Source of the DNA: Multifurca ochricompacta
Taxonomy: Eukaryota; Basidiomycota; Agaricomycetes; Russulales; Russulaceae
Assembly: GCA_022496185.1 (NCBI GenBank)
Contig: WTXG01000004.1
Coordinates: 682,001-746,000 of the forward strand
DNA length: 64,000 nt
Direction of reading: 5' to 3'
In this document: positions 11,330 to 22,471 of the stretch, piece after piece
Numbering within the stretch: the first letter of the stretch is position 1
How the letters are laid out: every line of letters starts with the position of its first letter
Position numbers and translations under genes: made by a program
The notes under the pieces: model-generated
What the model saw: only the letters and a program-made list of their open reading frames with translations
Databases searched by the model: none
What the model was told of the DNA's origin: nothing

Positions 11330-12077
11330 AAAAACCGTGCTAGGCGGAGACACCCCACCGCTTACGCAACGTGAACAGGGAGTCCCAACTGCCAAGTTAG
11401 ACTTCAGGCACAGTAACATTCCTACTGCCTTCCGCATCGTCGGGGAATCAGCCATGTACGAGGTTGCAACCGTCTGCTCCACGGCACGCATGGAAATATC
11501 GTTCTATAACTTGTGCGACATCCTCCCACTTGATGCATTTTCTACCTGATTCCGTCTGGCAGGTCTCCAATTCTTCATCTATGGAAGTCCACTTCAATGA
11601 ATTCTCGGATGAGTAGGTGCAAGTCCCAACTCTCGGTTGGTGTATTTGAATATCCAAAATGGGGCTGGTGCCCGTGCCATGCTGAACTTCTTTCTTATCA
11701 TTGGTGGATCAAATATCTGAGCTGACACTGACTTTCCTATGTTGTAGGTAATGTCTCACTTCTGATCCCACGGAACTATAAATGCTTGTGGAAACTTCGA
11801 GCAGGGCGTGGCGACGTAGATTGCTCCCAGCGCTCGCGTTTGTCGTCTGGGCGTGTTAATGAGGGCGACTGACGGAGAAACTGTAGTACTTGTTGGGAAC
11901 AGTGCGCCTCCTCACGTAGGTCTCACCAACACTGGTGACCTTTCTCGGCCGCGTGCCCATTCTGGGCGTCTGAGATTGGGCTTCAGCAGGGAGGACGCGT
12001 TCACCGAGAGTGAAGGTGTTATCGCAATGACTGCACATTTGTTCCAGAAACTTACTGCCCGATCGACAAGCTGTTAA
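11330..12077 (+). pseudogene. Decayed DUF7330 paralogue
   Basis: Clear relative of the intact gene at 7802. Segment VPTAKLDFRHSNIPTAFRIVG matches PPTAKFSSRHGGIQATLRVIG; an intron at the equivalent place is followed by VSNSSSMEVHFNEFSDE (matching VSIAPMRTVHIDARSRQ), then NVSLLIPRNY, then LRLGFSREDAFTESEGV and a proper stop at 12077. Two lesions: an in-frame TAG where the fourth exon should end (about 11609-11614), and a one-base excess near 11853-11858 that shifts GRV into a stop while the next frame continues DGETVVLVG. No convincing 5' exon was found. Confidence 0.6.
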
Positions 12078-12820
12078 TCAACGACTATCATGTTCGCATC
12101 TGCTGACCCCTCCAAGTACTGGGCCAAGAAGTTCGTACGTATCCCCTTAGGCTTCTGGCCACCCTGTGCCTTCATTCATGTTCACGACCGCGGGTAATCT
12201 TGTCATACCCTTGTTTGCTTGCCGTACCTTAGAAATCGTACCATAAGTGCTTTGATAGCTAATCGACCCCCTTTTAGAGTGATATCTCAATTGGCAACTC
12301 TGTACAACGCGAAGCCGGCAGAACGTCCGACAACCACGGAGGCGCGACAAACGCACCACGCAAATGATCTGAACTCGGATTTGTGATGGGGCGCGTGCAC
12401 CACGCGACCCCGCTCGACTTCATTGCTTATAAAACGACCTAGGCTTCGCTGAATCCTAGGTCCTACCTCGCACCTGGCCACACTGTAATCCGGTGAAGGA
12501 TGACTTCTGATCCCCCCCACGAGCGATCTGGATGCTTTTCAGGGCTTCTAGCCGGATCACGCCGGCAACGCGCGTTCCAGCATGCCCCTTTGCAGGGGGA
12601 AAGCGCCCCGCTTGCGCCGCATGTGTCTTCTCCTGGGAAAACCATTCCAGGGGAACTTGTCAGTGACATTTATGCCGACTTTCATGTGGGTTTTGTATGC
12701 TGATGACCACCGGGATAGCCGGGATATGTACGAATCGCAAGCAGCTGTGACTTTGGCAGCGCACAGGGGGAGACAAGCCCCCCTCCTTCATACTCTCGTT
12801 CTACGCCTGAGAAGAATTAC
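12078..12820. other. intergenic spacer upstream of M20 gene
   Basis: About 740 bases. A short frame starting ATG at 12091 looks codon-like for fifteen residues and then ends, so I do not call a gene. A perfect 8-bp hairpin GACCTAGG/CCTAGGTC lies at 12436-12462. The promoter of the plus-strand M20 gene must be here. Confidence 0.4.
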
Positions 12821-14961
12821 ATGACAGATGTAATGAGGACTATTGAAGACACACTCCACGAACTTGACTCTGAGTTACGGCAGTTGAGCTTGGATATTCA
12901 TGGTGAGCGAGAACTACATCAAAATGAAAAAAAAAAAGAGAAAGAAAAAGAAAAGAGACCGACATGCGCTTTAGATCACCCTGAGCTTAATTTTGAAGAG
13001 AGGTTGGTGAACCTTCTCTCGTTCTTGCATCTTGTAAAGACTTTAATTTAATGTTATTTTATTTGACCCCGTTGTAGATACGCGCATGACCGCCTCACCG
13101 AGTTGATGTCTTCACATGGTTTCAACGTGACTCGACATTACCTCGGTCTTGATACCGCCTGGCGCGCGGAATTCAGACGCGGTACGCGGGGACGCGTCGT
13201 TGGAGTGAACGCCGAAATGGACGCCCTGCCCGGGATTGGGCACGGATGCGGCCACAATCTTGTTGCAATGGCGGGTGTCGGTATTGCACTTGCACTCCGA
13301 GTCGCCCTGGAGAAGCACGATGTCCCAGGAACGATCATCTTACTCGGCACACCCGGTACGTGTTACCTGGACTTTGAATCTCTAGTGCCTCGCCCCATAT
13401 GTGTCTGTCTAAACGCTCTCTGCAGCTGAGGAGAGTGGTGCCGGCAAGCAGATCCTGCTAGAGCGAGGCGCCTATAAGGACATGGATGTTTGTATTATGT
13501 ATGTAGCAACTCCCCTTCCCTCTCGCACGCGCGGCCTCGATCAGTTGCCCACGGAACAGGTGCCACCCTCCGAAGGAGAGACAGAAGAAATAGGGTTTGT
13601 TTCCTCTCTCGCCCTGCAATCCCTCTCGGTCGAATATTTTGGACAACCGTACGCCACGAGTGTATCTCCTTATCTGACCGCTGACATATGTGTGGCAGCG
13701 CACATGCAGGATATGCACCATGGGACGGTGTGAACGCGCTCGATGCCGCTTTCGTCGCATACACCGGCGTCTCTGCGCTTCGCCAACAGATCCGCCCGGA
13801 ACAGCGCGTGCACGGAGTCATCTCCGGACGTGATTGGGCACCGAACGGTTCGTTTCCTATATGAGATAAAAACAAAGGGAGCGCACGAGCAACGTTGACT
13901 TTTGTGTGCGGCAGTCATCCCCGATTATTCCAAGATGTCATGGTCCGTCCGAGCAGGCGCATGGGACGCACTTGAAATCCTCCGCGAGCGCGTGGTACGC
14001 TGCCTCGAGTACGTGACTATTGTTCTACTTCCCCTCCCTCCTTCCACTGGGGCCATTCGCGCACTTGACAAAGGCTTATATGTGACACATGAATTGTATT
14101 CTCGTGCCAACAGATCCGGCGCGAGCGCAACAGGGTGTCGTCACGAAGTTACGCTCGGCGTGCGTTACCTTGATTTACGCCAGAATCCCGTCCTCGGTGA
14201 GCTGGTATCATACCTGAACTTGGTAACCACATAGCATTTTCTGATGGCCTCCTTTTATATTTTCCCGACCTTACCCGTCGTAGCGGAGGACCTGACCTTG
14301 ATAGCTAAGCAACACTATGGCATCCCCTCGTATTGGCCCTCAAACCCTGCATCTGCCTCGACCGACTTTGTACGATTCCCATCTACTACCGATACCGCGC
14401 GATCAATGAATTAGATCTCATGATGCGCCTTTACAGGGAAACATCTCTCACGGTAAGTCACATTTTCCACTGGCCAAAGCAGCGCGAGAACACTAAGCCA
14501 CGCAAAAATGCCAATTGGCCACTGACACGGCGTCTTATTCCCGTCCTTGTAAACCAAACGTATGCACTTTTAGTGCTTCCGGCGCTACATCCAATATTCA
14601 GTGCGTCTATCCTTTCTCATCTCATCCTCCCCCCCCCCCCCCTTTAATCTCCCCAAAACCAAAAAAAAAACCCCCCGCGATTCGAACTCTCTTCTCACGC
14701 ATCAATTATCACAAAGGTATACCCTCCCCGAACAACGCGAAGAATCACACACCCGGATTCGCTCGTGCCGCACGCACAGAAGCGGCACACACGGCAGCGC
14801 TGCGCACCGCAGCACTACTCGCACATACGGGTTTCCGTGTGCACGCCGATAGCGCGTTTTGTGCGCGCGTTAGGGAAGCTTATGAGGCTGGTATGGCCGG
14901 GCCTGCCAGTAGGACGGACAGAGTCGGACTGCGTGCGGCCCTGGCGACTACGACGGCATGA
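12821..14961 (+). CDS. M20 family peptidase/amidohydrolase (PM20D2-like)
   Basis: Zinc-dependent hydrolase of the M20 family, closest in motifs to the PM20D2 (dipeptide-cleaving) branch. Exons join in phase to give DIHDHPELNFEERYAHDRL, then VNAEMDALPGIGHGCGHN with metal-binding His/Asp, then the AEESGAGKQILLE glutamate pair, the dimerisation-domain segment HAGYAPWDGVNALDAAF, GRDWAPNVIPDYSKMSW, ASTDFGNISHVLPALHP and NAKNHTPGFARAAR. Exon 1 is 12821-12902; about nine introns are implied, including one with a long A-rich body near 12930. The odd part is around 13480-13580: the family's Cys-His-Pro after DVCIM is missing in the readable frame, see the findings. Start chosen as the ATG giving the conserved N-terminal helix. 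Confidence 0.85.
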
Positions 14962-15899
14962 GTGGTGTCCAGTTGCCCCCCCTCGCCCCCCTTCCTTCTT
15001 CCTATTTTTTTTTTTGCCGTAGCTCAAAAAACGATGAGGTGGTGGTACTAGTACTGGTACTGGCGGTGACGAATACGCAGTTGGTTAGGTACAGTATGCA
15101 ACGAGTTTTCCCGAGCTGTTGTTTTTCATTTCAAAAAGTGCTGTCATAACTTTTGAAGGGCCCGCTCCGTTGCCAGCCTGAGAGAGAGCGAGAGGGAAGC
15201 GAGAGTCGAGAGTCCACTTACTTGCATCCTGGGGTTACAGAACACTACGTAGTACGACGTCCAATAAATCTCTTTCTTTCTTTCTTCCCCTTATACCTAT
15301 GTCCCCTACCACTTATAATCACACATGTCCACTCGAAAGGGGGGGGAAATGTCTTGTGCCAACGTTGTTGGAGACAAGACTTGCGAGGGGAAGGTCAAAA
15401 GGTCTCGGGCCCTCCAACATGAAGGCTGGCATTCCTTCTACTCTTTGTTACTTGCAGGACAGTGAATTTACTTGACCTTGATCACGGGTAAGCAATACTA
15501 TGTCAATGCTGCGCGCACACACTGCAAGAAAAAAAAAAACTAGATAGCGCAAGACGAGTGGAGAGTGATATGGCATGATTAAGATATTATCGTAGCTCCT
15601 TATGTACTACGTTGTGCCTACTGCTGCTTAGCCAATCTTTATATGGCGTGGATCGAGGAGGGAGAAGAGGAAGAAGAAAAAATCAAAAATCAAAAATCAT
15701 TATCATCAGATCGGGGGGGAGACGAACAAAAGCGCAAGCGATGGAAGAGAAATGTCCATCTGCGCAATGTAGGATGAGAGGTGAGGAGGATGGGAAACCT
15801 AGGGCACTGGACATGCTATATGATGTGGACAGTCATATGGGATCAAATCTTGTCGACAGGGTTTAGTGTAGCCTGTGGTGATGCTTAGTGCTGATTCGT
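14962..15899. other. convergent intergenic region
   Basis: About 940 bases between two genes that end toward each other. Contains T, A and pyrimidine runs (CTTT repeats near 15268-15290) and no supported coding region or RNA. Probably holds both 3' UTRs. Confidence 0.5.
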
Positions 15900-18085
15900 T
15901 CAGGCTGTTGCGGCTGGCGGAGACGACGCCGTGTGGCCGTTCGCATGCCCATGTCGCGTTTCATGCGCGCGGTTCAGAGCGGCCTGCGTCGCAGCACTCG
16001 GTGGCCCTTGCTTCTTCTTTGGTTTCGCAGCTTCCGCAACCATCCTGTGAGCCCACATGAGTGACAATACAATACAGCATTAGCGCAGGGAGGGGAAGGG
16101 GGGAGGAAACAAAAAAAAAAAATACACCGCTGGAGGAAGAAGGATGGTAGAGCTTACCGTTCGAGCTCGCGCCGCTCCTCGTCCGACTCATCTGGAACGG
16201 TACTTTTGAAGATGGCGCCAAGGAGCAAAAGCCCTCGTGCGCGATTGTATAATTCATGATCGTGCACACCGTGGCCCTTCAAAACGTTGTCTACGACCTA
16301 ATTTCGATTAGTCGATATCCATCAGACGGTGTGCAACAAACCTCGCGTAGGACCTGCACGACTTCGAAGCGCGTACCACGCCACGATGCAAGCATGATCT
16401 TGCCTGTCACATCGATCTCGAGCGCCTTTAGCTCCTCCTCGCTAGCGTCGCCTTTGAGCTGTGCACGCTCAATATCCTGCATAACTTGCTGTACACTCAA
16501 CCTTAAAGGACATTTTCAATCAGTAAGACGAAGGAAAAGAATGTGCGTCTGTTGGATTTTTGGGGGGGTAGAAAAGGTAGAATGAATAATACGTACGCAC
16601 TACCAATCACTCCCCAAGCATCCTTCGCCACCGTCCCTTTTCCTTCAACTTTGACCAAAAGCCAGGACTGACAACAACATTCTTCAGAAAAACATGCACG
16701 TACCAAATGGGGGGGGGGAGAGGAAGAAATTAAAAGGCAAACTCACATCCCCAAAAACCTTTTGCTCTTTAAAAAGCTGCTCGACTTGGTGACGTACACC
16801 GTACCGATGGCATGCAATAACTCGACGCCAAAGCTCTCAAGTTTGAGATCATCCGCCTCGCGGCGCATGCGGGCCTCCCACGCAGCCGTCTCCGCGTCCC
16901 CAGGCGCACCGGGGTTCTTCGCCTCTACGAATGGACGTAGCCGTTCGACGAGCTTTTCCGTGAGCGCACGCACGCGAGTCTCGAGAGCGCGCTTGCGTTC
17001 GCGTTCGTGAGCAGCAAGTTTCTCGCGCTGCTCCGGCGTCATTTTTGAGCGCTTCTTTGAATGAGCTGAGGGATGATGGGAAGATGTGGGCGTCGTCGAA
17101 GTCAATGACGCCGAAGCGGTGGAAGTAGCGGTGGGAGCACCAGAGGGAAAGGAGGAAAGAGTGGCAGCACCGCCACCGCCACCGCCCGATGCGGGCTGCG
17201 GGGCGTCTTCGGACGTAGACGGGTGCACAAGAGAAGAAGAGGGATAAGCTGCTGCGGCTCCTGCGGGCTGTGTGAACCCGTTCGGATGTGAGTCGGCAGA
17301 TGCGGACGCGGTGACTGCCTCTGCCTCTGCCTTTTCCTCTTCTGACAGCATCGTATTCGCAACGTTTGTCATGTCCTTCATCAACGAGATCTCCCCGATC
17401 TGTAAAGCAAAGAGAGGCAATGTTCAGCCCAGCTACTACTGCGAACCACTAAGTGGGGGGGGAGGTGGGTGATACATACATAATCCATGAAACGCTCGCC
17501 GCCAAAGACGTTAGCAAAGAAGCTCGTAGGGTCTTCGACGTTCGGACCTCCTTCCTTACTGACCATTTTCTTCCCATTCTTGTCGTAGATGGCGCGCAAA
17601 TTCTGTCAGACCAGTTAATAGACAAACGCGTCAGCTCCAAAATTACGCGCAACAAGATATAGGGGGGAGGGGGGGAAGGAGACTCCTGAGTGGCACGCAC
17701 AGAATCTGAGAGTACTCGATACGCCTCACTAACATGAAGTAAGTACCAAGATAAGAAAAAAAGTGGCAAGAGTGAAGGCCAACCTCATCTCCTTGAACTT
17801 TTCCTCTGCATCCGGAGAAGGATTCTTGTCAGGGTGATACTGGGAATGGAAGAGTAATGGGTGAGATGGGTGACCGACGGTGTGTCTCGAAAGCGAGACA
17901 CACCCTCATAGCAGCCTTTCGATATGCTTTTTTTAATTCTGTTTCGTTTACATCTATGGACACGCCGAGCTGAATAAATTTCATGTCAGAATCGATAATA
18001 GGATAGGAGTTGTTAGTGGTATACGTAGACGATAAGTAAACATAAAGCTCACCAAATCATAGTATTCTGTCTCTACCGGGGTCAT
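15900..18085 (-). CDS. J-protein co-chaperone with DnaJ-X domain (Caj1/Djp1-like)
   Basis: Class of Hsp40 that activates Hsp70 and carries a C-terminal DnaJ-X domain; yeast relatives are Caj1 and Djp1. The start MTPVETEYYDL at 18085 is followed by LGVSIDVNETELKKAYRK and YHPDKNPSPDAEEKF, so the catalytic His-Pro-Asp loop is intact, then SEAYRVLSDS. Next comes NGKKMVSKEGGPNVEDP and FFANVFGGERFMDY. An Ala/Ser/Gly-rich linker leads to a basic coiled coil (MTPEQREKLAAHERERKRAL), the X domain (SFLKSKRFLG, EKGTVAKDAWGVIGSA, EIDVTGKIMLASWRGTRFE) and a Lys-rich tail ending at 15900. About ten introns. One intron donor (at 17903) is buried in a perfect hairpin. No signal peptide; cytosolic or peripheral to membranes by analogy. 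Confidence 0.87.
17879..17904 (-). promoter_or_regulatory. hairpin over a 5' splice site in the J-protein gene
   Basis: Perfect 11-bp inverted repeat (17879-17889 and 17894-17904) with a 4-base loop. In the transcript the stem covers the last exon base and the first ten intron bases, including the GU of the donor after codon AGG just before YHPDK. A structured donor of this kind can slow or regulate splicing; that effect here is an inference. Confidence 0.6.
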
Positions 18086-18592
18086 TATGGCACGAATATA
18101 GTGTCTATGAAATGTACGAGCAGTGGATTAGAACCAATTGGCTTGGGTTGTGTGTGTCGGTGTCGCGGTTTGTGTTGTTGTATGTCTCACGTCCGTCTTG
18201 CTCACTCTCTCACACAGCCACCAGAGCCAGTGGCGTCATGTGTTATGGGTTAACTGTTAACTGTTAACCCATAACATAACAAAACAAAATAATTGCGATA
18301 ATAATTGGGTTGGGTTAAAATAATGATTGCTACGCTACAGCCATTCATTAAGGGGGAAAGGGAAGGGGAAGGGGGAAGAAACATTCAATGGGGGTGGTTG
18401 TCACTAGTACTAAGAAAAGAAAAGAACAATGATCCGAATCGAAGTATTGCGTCTAAATTCTCGTCATAATGTACCCTATGCCTGCATGCTGAACATGAAC
18501 TTCGAATTTAATAACATAACAACATGCCAGAGAAAAAATAATAAGGAAAGAAATAAAAAAGAAAAGGGAGACGAGGAAAGGTAGACAGCGAG
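18086..18592. other. intergenic region with perfect inverted repeat
   Basis: Upstream region of the J-protein gene and 3' side of the next minus-strand gene. It contains a perfect 14-bp inverted repeat at 18241-18254 and 18263-18276 with three GTTAAC copies, and a G-rich purine tract at about 18350-18378. No coding region supported. Confidence 0.5.
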
Positions 18593-19345
18593 TCATGACT
18601 CTTCCTCTTCTTCCTCAACACCTCCGAATCGCACAGCCTTACGCTCCGGTCGTCCCACGACAACGACCAGAGGAGGCGCGGTCACAGCACCACGATTCTT
18701 ACCCAGAAAGCGCGCTAACAGACCCGAACGAGGAGAGGTCCTCCTAGTGGGTGTCGGTGGTGGAAGGCTAGACGCGACAGTGGATGCGCTCGCTGTGTCG
18801 GGTGTCAGGCTTGAACTTGTCGCCGTCATCGTCAGTTTTGCACGAGGTTTTTTTAGAGCCGAGCGCGCGGGTGGTGGCGGGAGGCGTGTGGGGGAACGGG
18901 AAGGTGAATGTGAGGGAAAAGGGGAATGCGGAGGTGAATGTGAATGTGAACGTGAACGTGAATGCGAGTAGGAGGAGGAACGTAAGTACACGGAGGCGGT
19001 GTGTGGTTTGTGAGCTCGCAGAGGCGGGGAGGTGGCGATGATACACTGCGGTGTGACCGTGGCTGCGGAGCGGGCGGGTACAGGTGTGCTAAGTGTACTG
19101 GGAGGTGCGGGGTACGGGAGAGATGGAGGCCCATGGCGATCTGTCCGTAACTCGGTGGAATTTCACCGGGGCGGTGTTCGCGAGTGCGCTCCTGCTGGAA
19201 AGAAACGGAAGGAAGCCTGAGGTTAGAATAGCAAGGAAAGGAGGAAAAAAAAGGGGGTGGGAGACAGACTGGTATGGTTGGGCATGGGTCAGATTTGGGT
19301 TTCCAAAAGGGACACATGAAGGAGGTGAGGAGACGAGTGGGCATA
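18593..19345 (-). CDS. Low-complexity orphan protein (structure uncertain)
   Basis: Minus-strand gene of unrecognised family. The last exon is a long frame ending GRPERKAVRFGGVEEEEEES, with a Ser/His/Arg-rich repeat (SHSRSRSHSHSP) and SALKKPRAKL upstream. A likely 5' part in another frame reads MCPFWKPKSDPC, then after an intron PGEIPPSYGQIAMGLHLSRTP. How the two frames join is not clear: either an unseen intron around 19130-19000 or a missing base. The C-terminal KAVRF fits an RVxF phosphatase-1 docking motif. Start at 19345 (MPTRLL) or 19317 (MCPFW). Treat boundaries as provisional. Confidence 0.45.
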
Positions 19346-20068
19346 GGTCGGGAGGGGGAGTGGGTGTAGTGGTGGGTGTAGAGAAAGTCAGGGGGAGATG
19401 GAGATGGAGAGGAAATCAATTGAGGGGTGTGTAAATCGTATCATAAAATATGTAGCGCTGGGGGCGAGTGGCTACGTCAGACGCATGTTGGGGATGGAGG
19501 GGATGGGGGGATGGGATGGAGGGTGGAGCAGGGATGGGATAGGATGAATGTCAATAGTCAATAGTCAATCTCAATAATCTCAATCGGACACACCACGACT
19601 AAGACAGGCACACACAACACACTACTTACACTGACTCTTACTCTTACACTTTCACAACCAATGCAAAATATTTTATATGATGACCCACCCCTGAACTGAA
19701 AACCTGAAACTGACTCCTCAATGCATTCTCTCGCGAGGTTTCAATCCCTGCATTTCCCGGTCGTCTCGGATGGATGGCGAGGTGACGAATTTGTCCGTCC
19801 CTGGTCCGTTATTCATTCCATGCATGCATGAGAAAAAAGACCCGATCCGATCCATATAACGGAACGGGTGAATGAATGTACTTCCGTACTTCCGAACGGG
19901 TCAGCCCTCGGGGGTGGAGGCTTTCGATCACTTTGACTGTCTGGTCTCTCCACACTTCATCCTGTCTTTCTTTTTCATTGAAAATCTAGTTCCTCCTCGT
20001 TTCTTTTCCTTTTGTTTACCTTTCCCCCCCATGGTCCCTCTCCGCCCTGTCTCTATCACCCATACACA
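19346..20068. other. intergenic region with G-rich tract
   Basis: About 720 bases. The plus strand carries a tract with repeated runs of three to six G (about 19490-19538). The remainder is AT-rich microsatellite-like sequence and no coding region is supported. Confidence 0.5.
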
Positions 20069-22471
20069 TCACAACCTGCACTTGGGCGCTTCCCCCGGAA
20101 AATACAACGTGTGCAAGTCCTCTGCCGCACGTGAAATCTCCGCTGCCAACTCCTCATTTGGCATTTCCGTCCGCGAAGTGATCGTGAACTGCAGGTAGTC
20201 TGTCATTCCCAAACACATGTATTGAGCATCAGAGGAGGGATAGAGAGGGCTTAAGTAAGCACGCACCGTCAAAGCCGGTAATGTATGCAATCCCAAAACC
20301 ATTCGTACGACCTTTGTCCATTTGCGCGCCTTCATCAGCGAAAAACGTTATGCGGTTGGTTGATGGAGAACGCACCTCGCCCCAACCATACTCGCGCAGG
20401 TGCTTTGAGAATAGCGCGGATGTACTCAACGTCCAATGGCTTGCGCGCTTCACCACTGAATCATCGAACATCTCCGGGAGGTCCTCACCCTCCTTCAGCA
20501 CCTTCCTCAGCCCTGTACCCGTCACCACACGCACATGCGTCATCATCATCATCATGAATATCACCACCGGAAACGGTGGAACAAGCGCACGTACCAAGCA
20601 AATGCCGGTCCACCCCTTCCCCCCGTCCCGCAGTCTGCGCATTCGAAACGTGCACCTTAGCTGCCTTCTCAAACAACGCCCGCTTATTCTCCACGCTAGC
20701 GTCCACTTCATCCCCCCCCATCATCGCGCGAACGAACGCGTCGCTCTCGCTCGTGACGACGCGTACGACCTCTGTACGACCCTTGAAGAACTTACGTGTT
20801 GTAGCGCTCTCGTACGTCCCGCCCTGGCGCTTCTCTCCCCGCGCGTGCAAAAGCCGCGCATACGCGAGTTGTATGAGTAGCTGCGCCCATGCATCAGGCG
20901 ATACGCGCGCGGCCTTCACGGCACGCTTGCCATACCCCGTCTTGATCACACTCATTGCCTGCGTCGCAATCAGCGCCGCCGCATCCTTCTCCGCGCGCGC
21001 GATGCTCTGCTCCAACGCTGCATCGAGCGTCCAATTCAACTCTACTGGCGCAGGAACAGAAGAAATCGCAGGGGAGCCATGGTCGAATGCAGGATCCGCA
21101 AGCGCGGTACAGATAGCGTCGGTAAACGCTAGTGTAGGTGTCCCGTCCATGACGGAGTGCTCGCCCATAAGCCCCGCGCGTGCGCTGTCGAATACGATCA
21201 TTTGTACGGGCTTGTCTACCCAGCGATCGCGTAGGCCATCTGGAGCACCATGCCATAGGAAGCGCGAAGTCGTCGTGAAATCGCTTGGCGTCGCTGGGTC
21301 GAGGCAGAGTACATAAGCGGCGGAGTGGATCGTGTCCAGCAGGACGGTATTTGACGGCGAGAGGGAGCGCAGGTGTACATAATCGGACGCCCACAAATCT
21401 CTATTCGCGGCGGTCAACGCCCCAACGGCGGGTAGTTTAGTCGTCGATGCGGAAACGATATGCTCGATCTGGCTGTGTGCAATGTGTGAGGGAACTGCGG
21501 ACGGTGCAAAATTTTTGGTCCGAAAACCGACGACTTACGCCTCGAGCTCAGTCGTGCTGAGGATGCGCCCTCCCTGTGCAGCGTCAAGCCGCCAGAAGTG
21601 TCCATTGCGTAGTACGACTACATGGCCATCGCCGCTCGTGTCGCCTTCTTTGGCATGCGACACACTCCAGTCGAGACCTTTGGTACCAGGCACGCGCGCG
21701 CAATCGAACAACCACCTGTAGCACATTGAATGCGCGAGTCAGAATGGGGTTGGAGACGCACCGATACGTGTCCATACATAATGGTGTGTCTTGTGTACCT
21801 TCAGCAGGTACCTCACCGCGCTTCAAAGCCCGGCGGTAGAGCATCGCGGCGCGAGTGAGAGATGCCGCACGGTGCCGCGCAGTACTGGGACCCAACAGAC
21901 CTTGAGCACTAGGCGGATCGGCAAAGCCGTCTAATGGGAAGAAGGGTTAACGAAGCCAACCATACTTCCCGAGAAAAAGGCAGACAATAATATGACACGT
22001 TGATCAGGACCTGCCGTGTCTGCTCAGAATGAGGGTTTCATAGAAGAAAGGATAAGGACACACGGAATCCCGATAGGATAGATAGGCGCCATCGTCCCAC
22101 CACTCCTCAAGCCAATGAGGCTTGTCCTTGGCGTGCGCTTCTAGGCGGCGTTGCAACTCGGGACCGACGGTACTAGCAAACGTATCGATCTTTCGGAATG
22201 CCTCTTCCAGCTCAGTGCGAGAATGGGCGATCGGGATAAGGCTACGCTTGAGACGGTCGATGGTTGGAGTAAGAGGCAGCACTGGAAGCTTAGGGAGTGT
22301 AGATTGAGCAGCGAAGGTAGTGGTGCTAACGGGGGGGAAAGGCGCGGCGGATTTCCAGGCGGGGGGGCGGCGGGAGGGAGGGTGGTCTGGCATGGTAGAG
22401 TACCTGTAGCAGGTAAAAGTGGAAGTAGGAAGTAAATGTGTAGGACGAATGCGGTGACAGTACAATAACAT
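20069..22471 (-). CDS. Carnitine O-acetyltransferase, probable dual targeting
   Basis: Choline/carnitine acyltransferase that moves acetyl groups between CoA and carnitine, allowing acetyl export from peroxisomes and mitochondria. Visible blocks: LPKLPVLPLTPTIDRLKRSL, WLEEWWDDGAYLSYRDS, INVSYYYGFADPPSAQG (two introns joined), GLMGEHSVMDGTPTLAFTD with the catalytic His (codon 21157-21159), KTGYGKRAVKAARVSPDAW, and the C-terminal DDYLQFTITSRTEMPNEEL. It ends Cys-Arg-Leu, a valid peroxisomal PTS1. The obvious start is 22393 (MPDHPPSRR), but an in-frame ATG at 22471 adds 26 residues rich in Arg, His, Ser and Thr with no acid, like a mitochondrial presequence. Yeast Cat2 uses the same two-start arrangement. 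One probable missing base near 20308-20313 interrupts the GFGIAYITGFD block. Confidence 0.88.
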
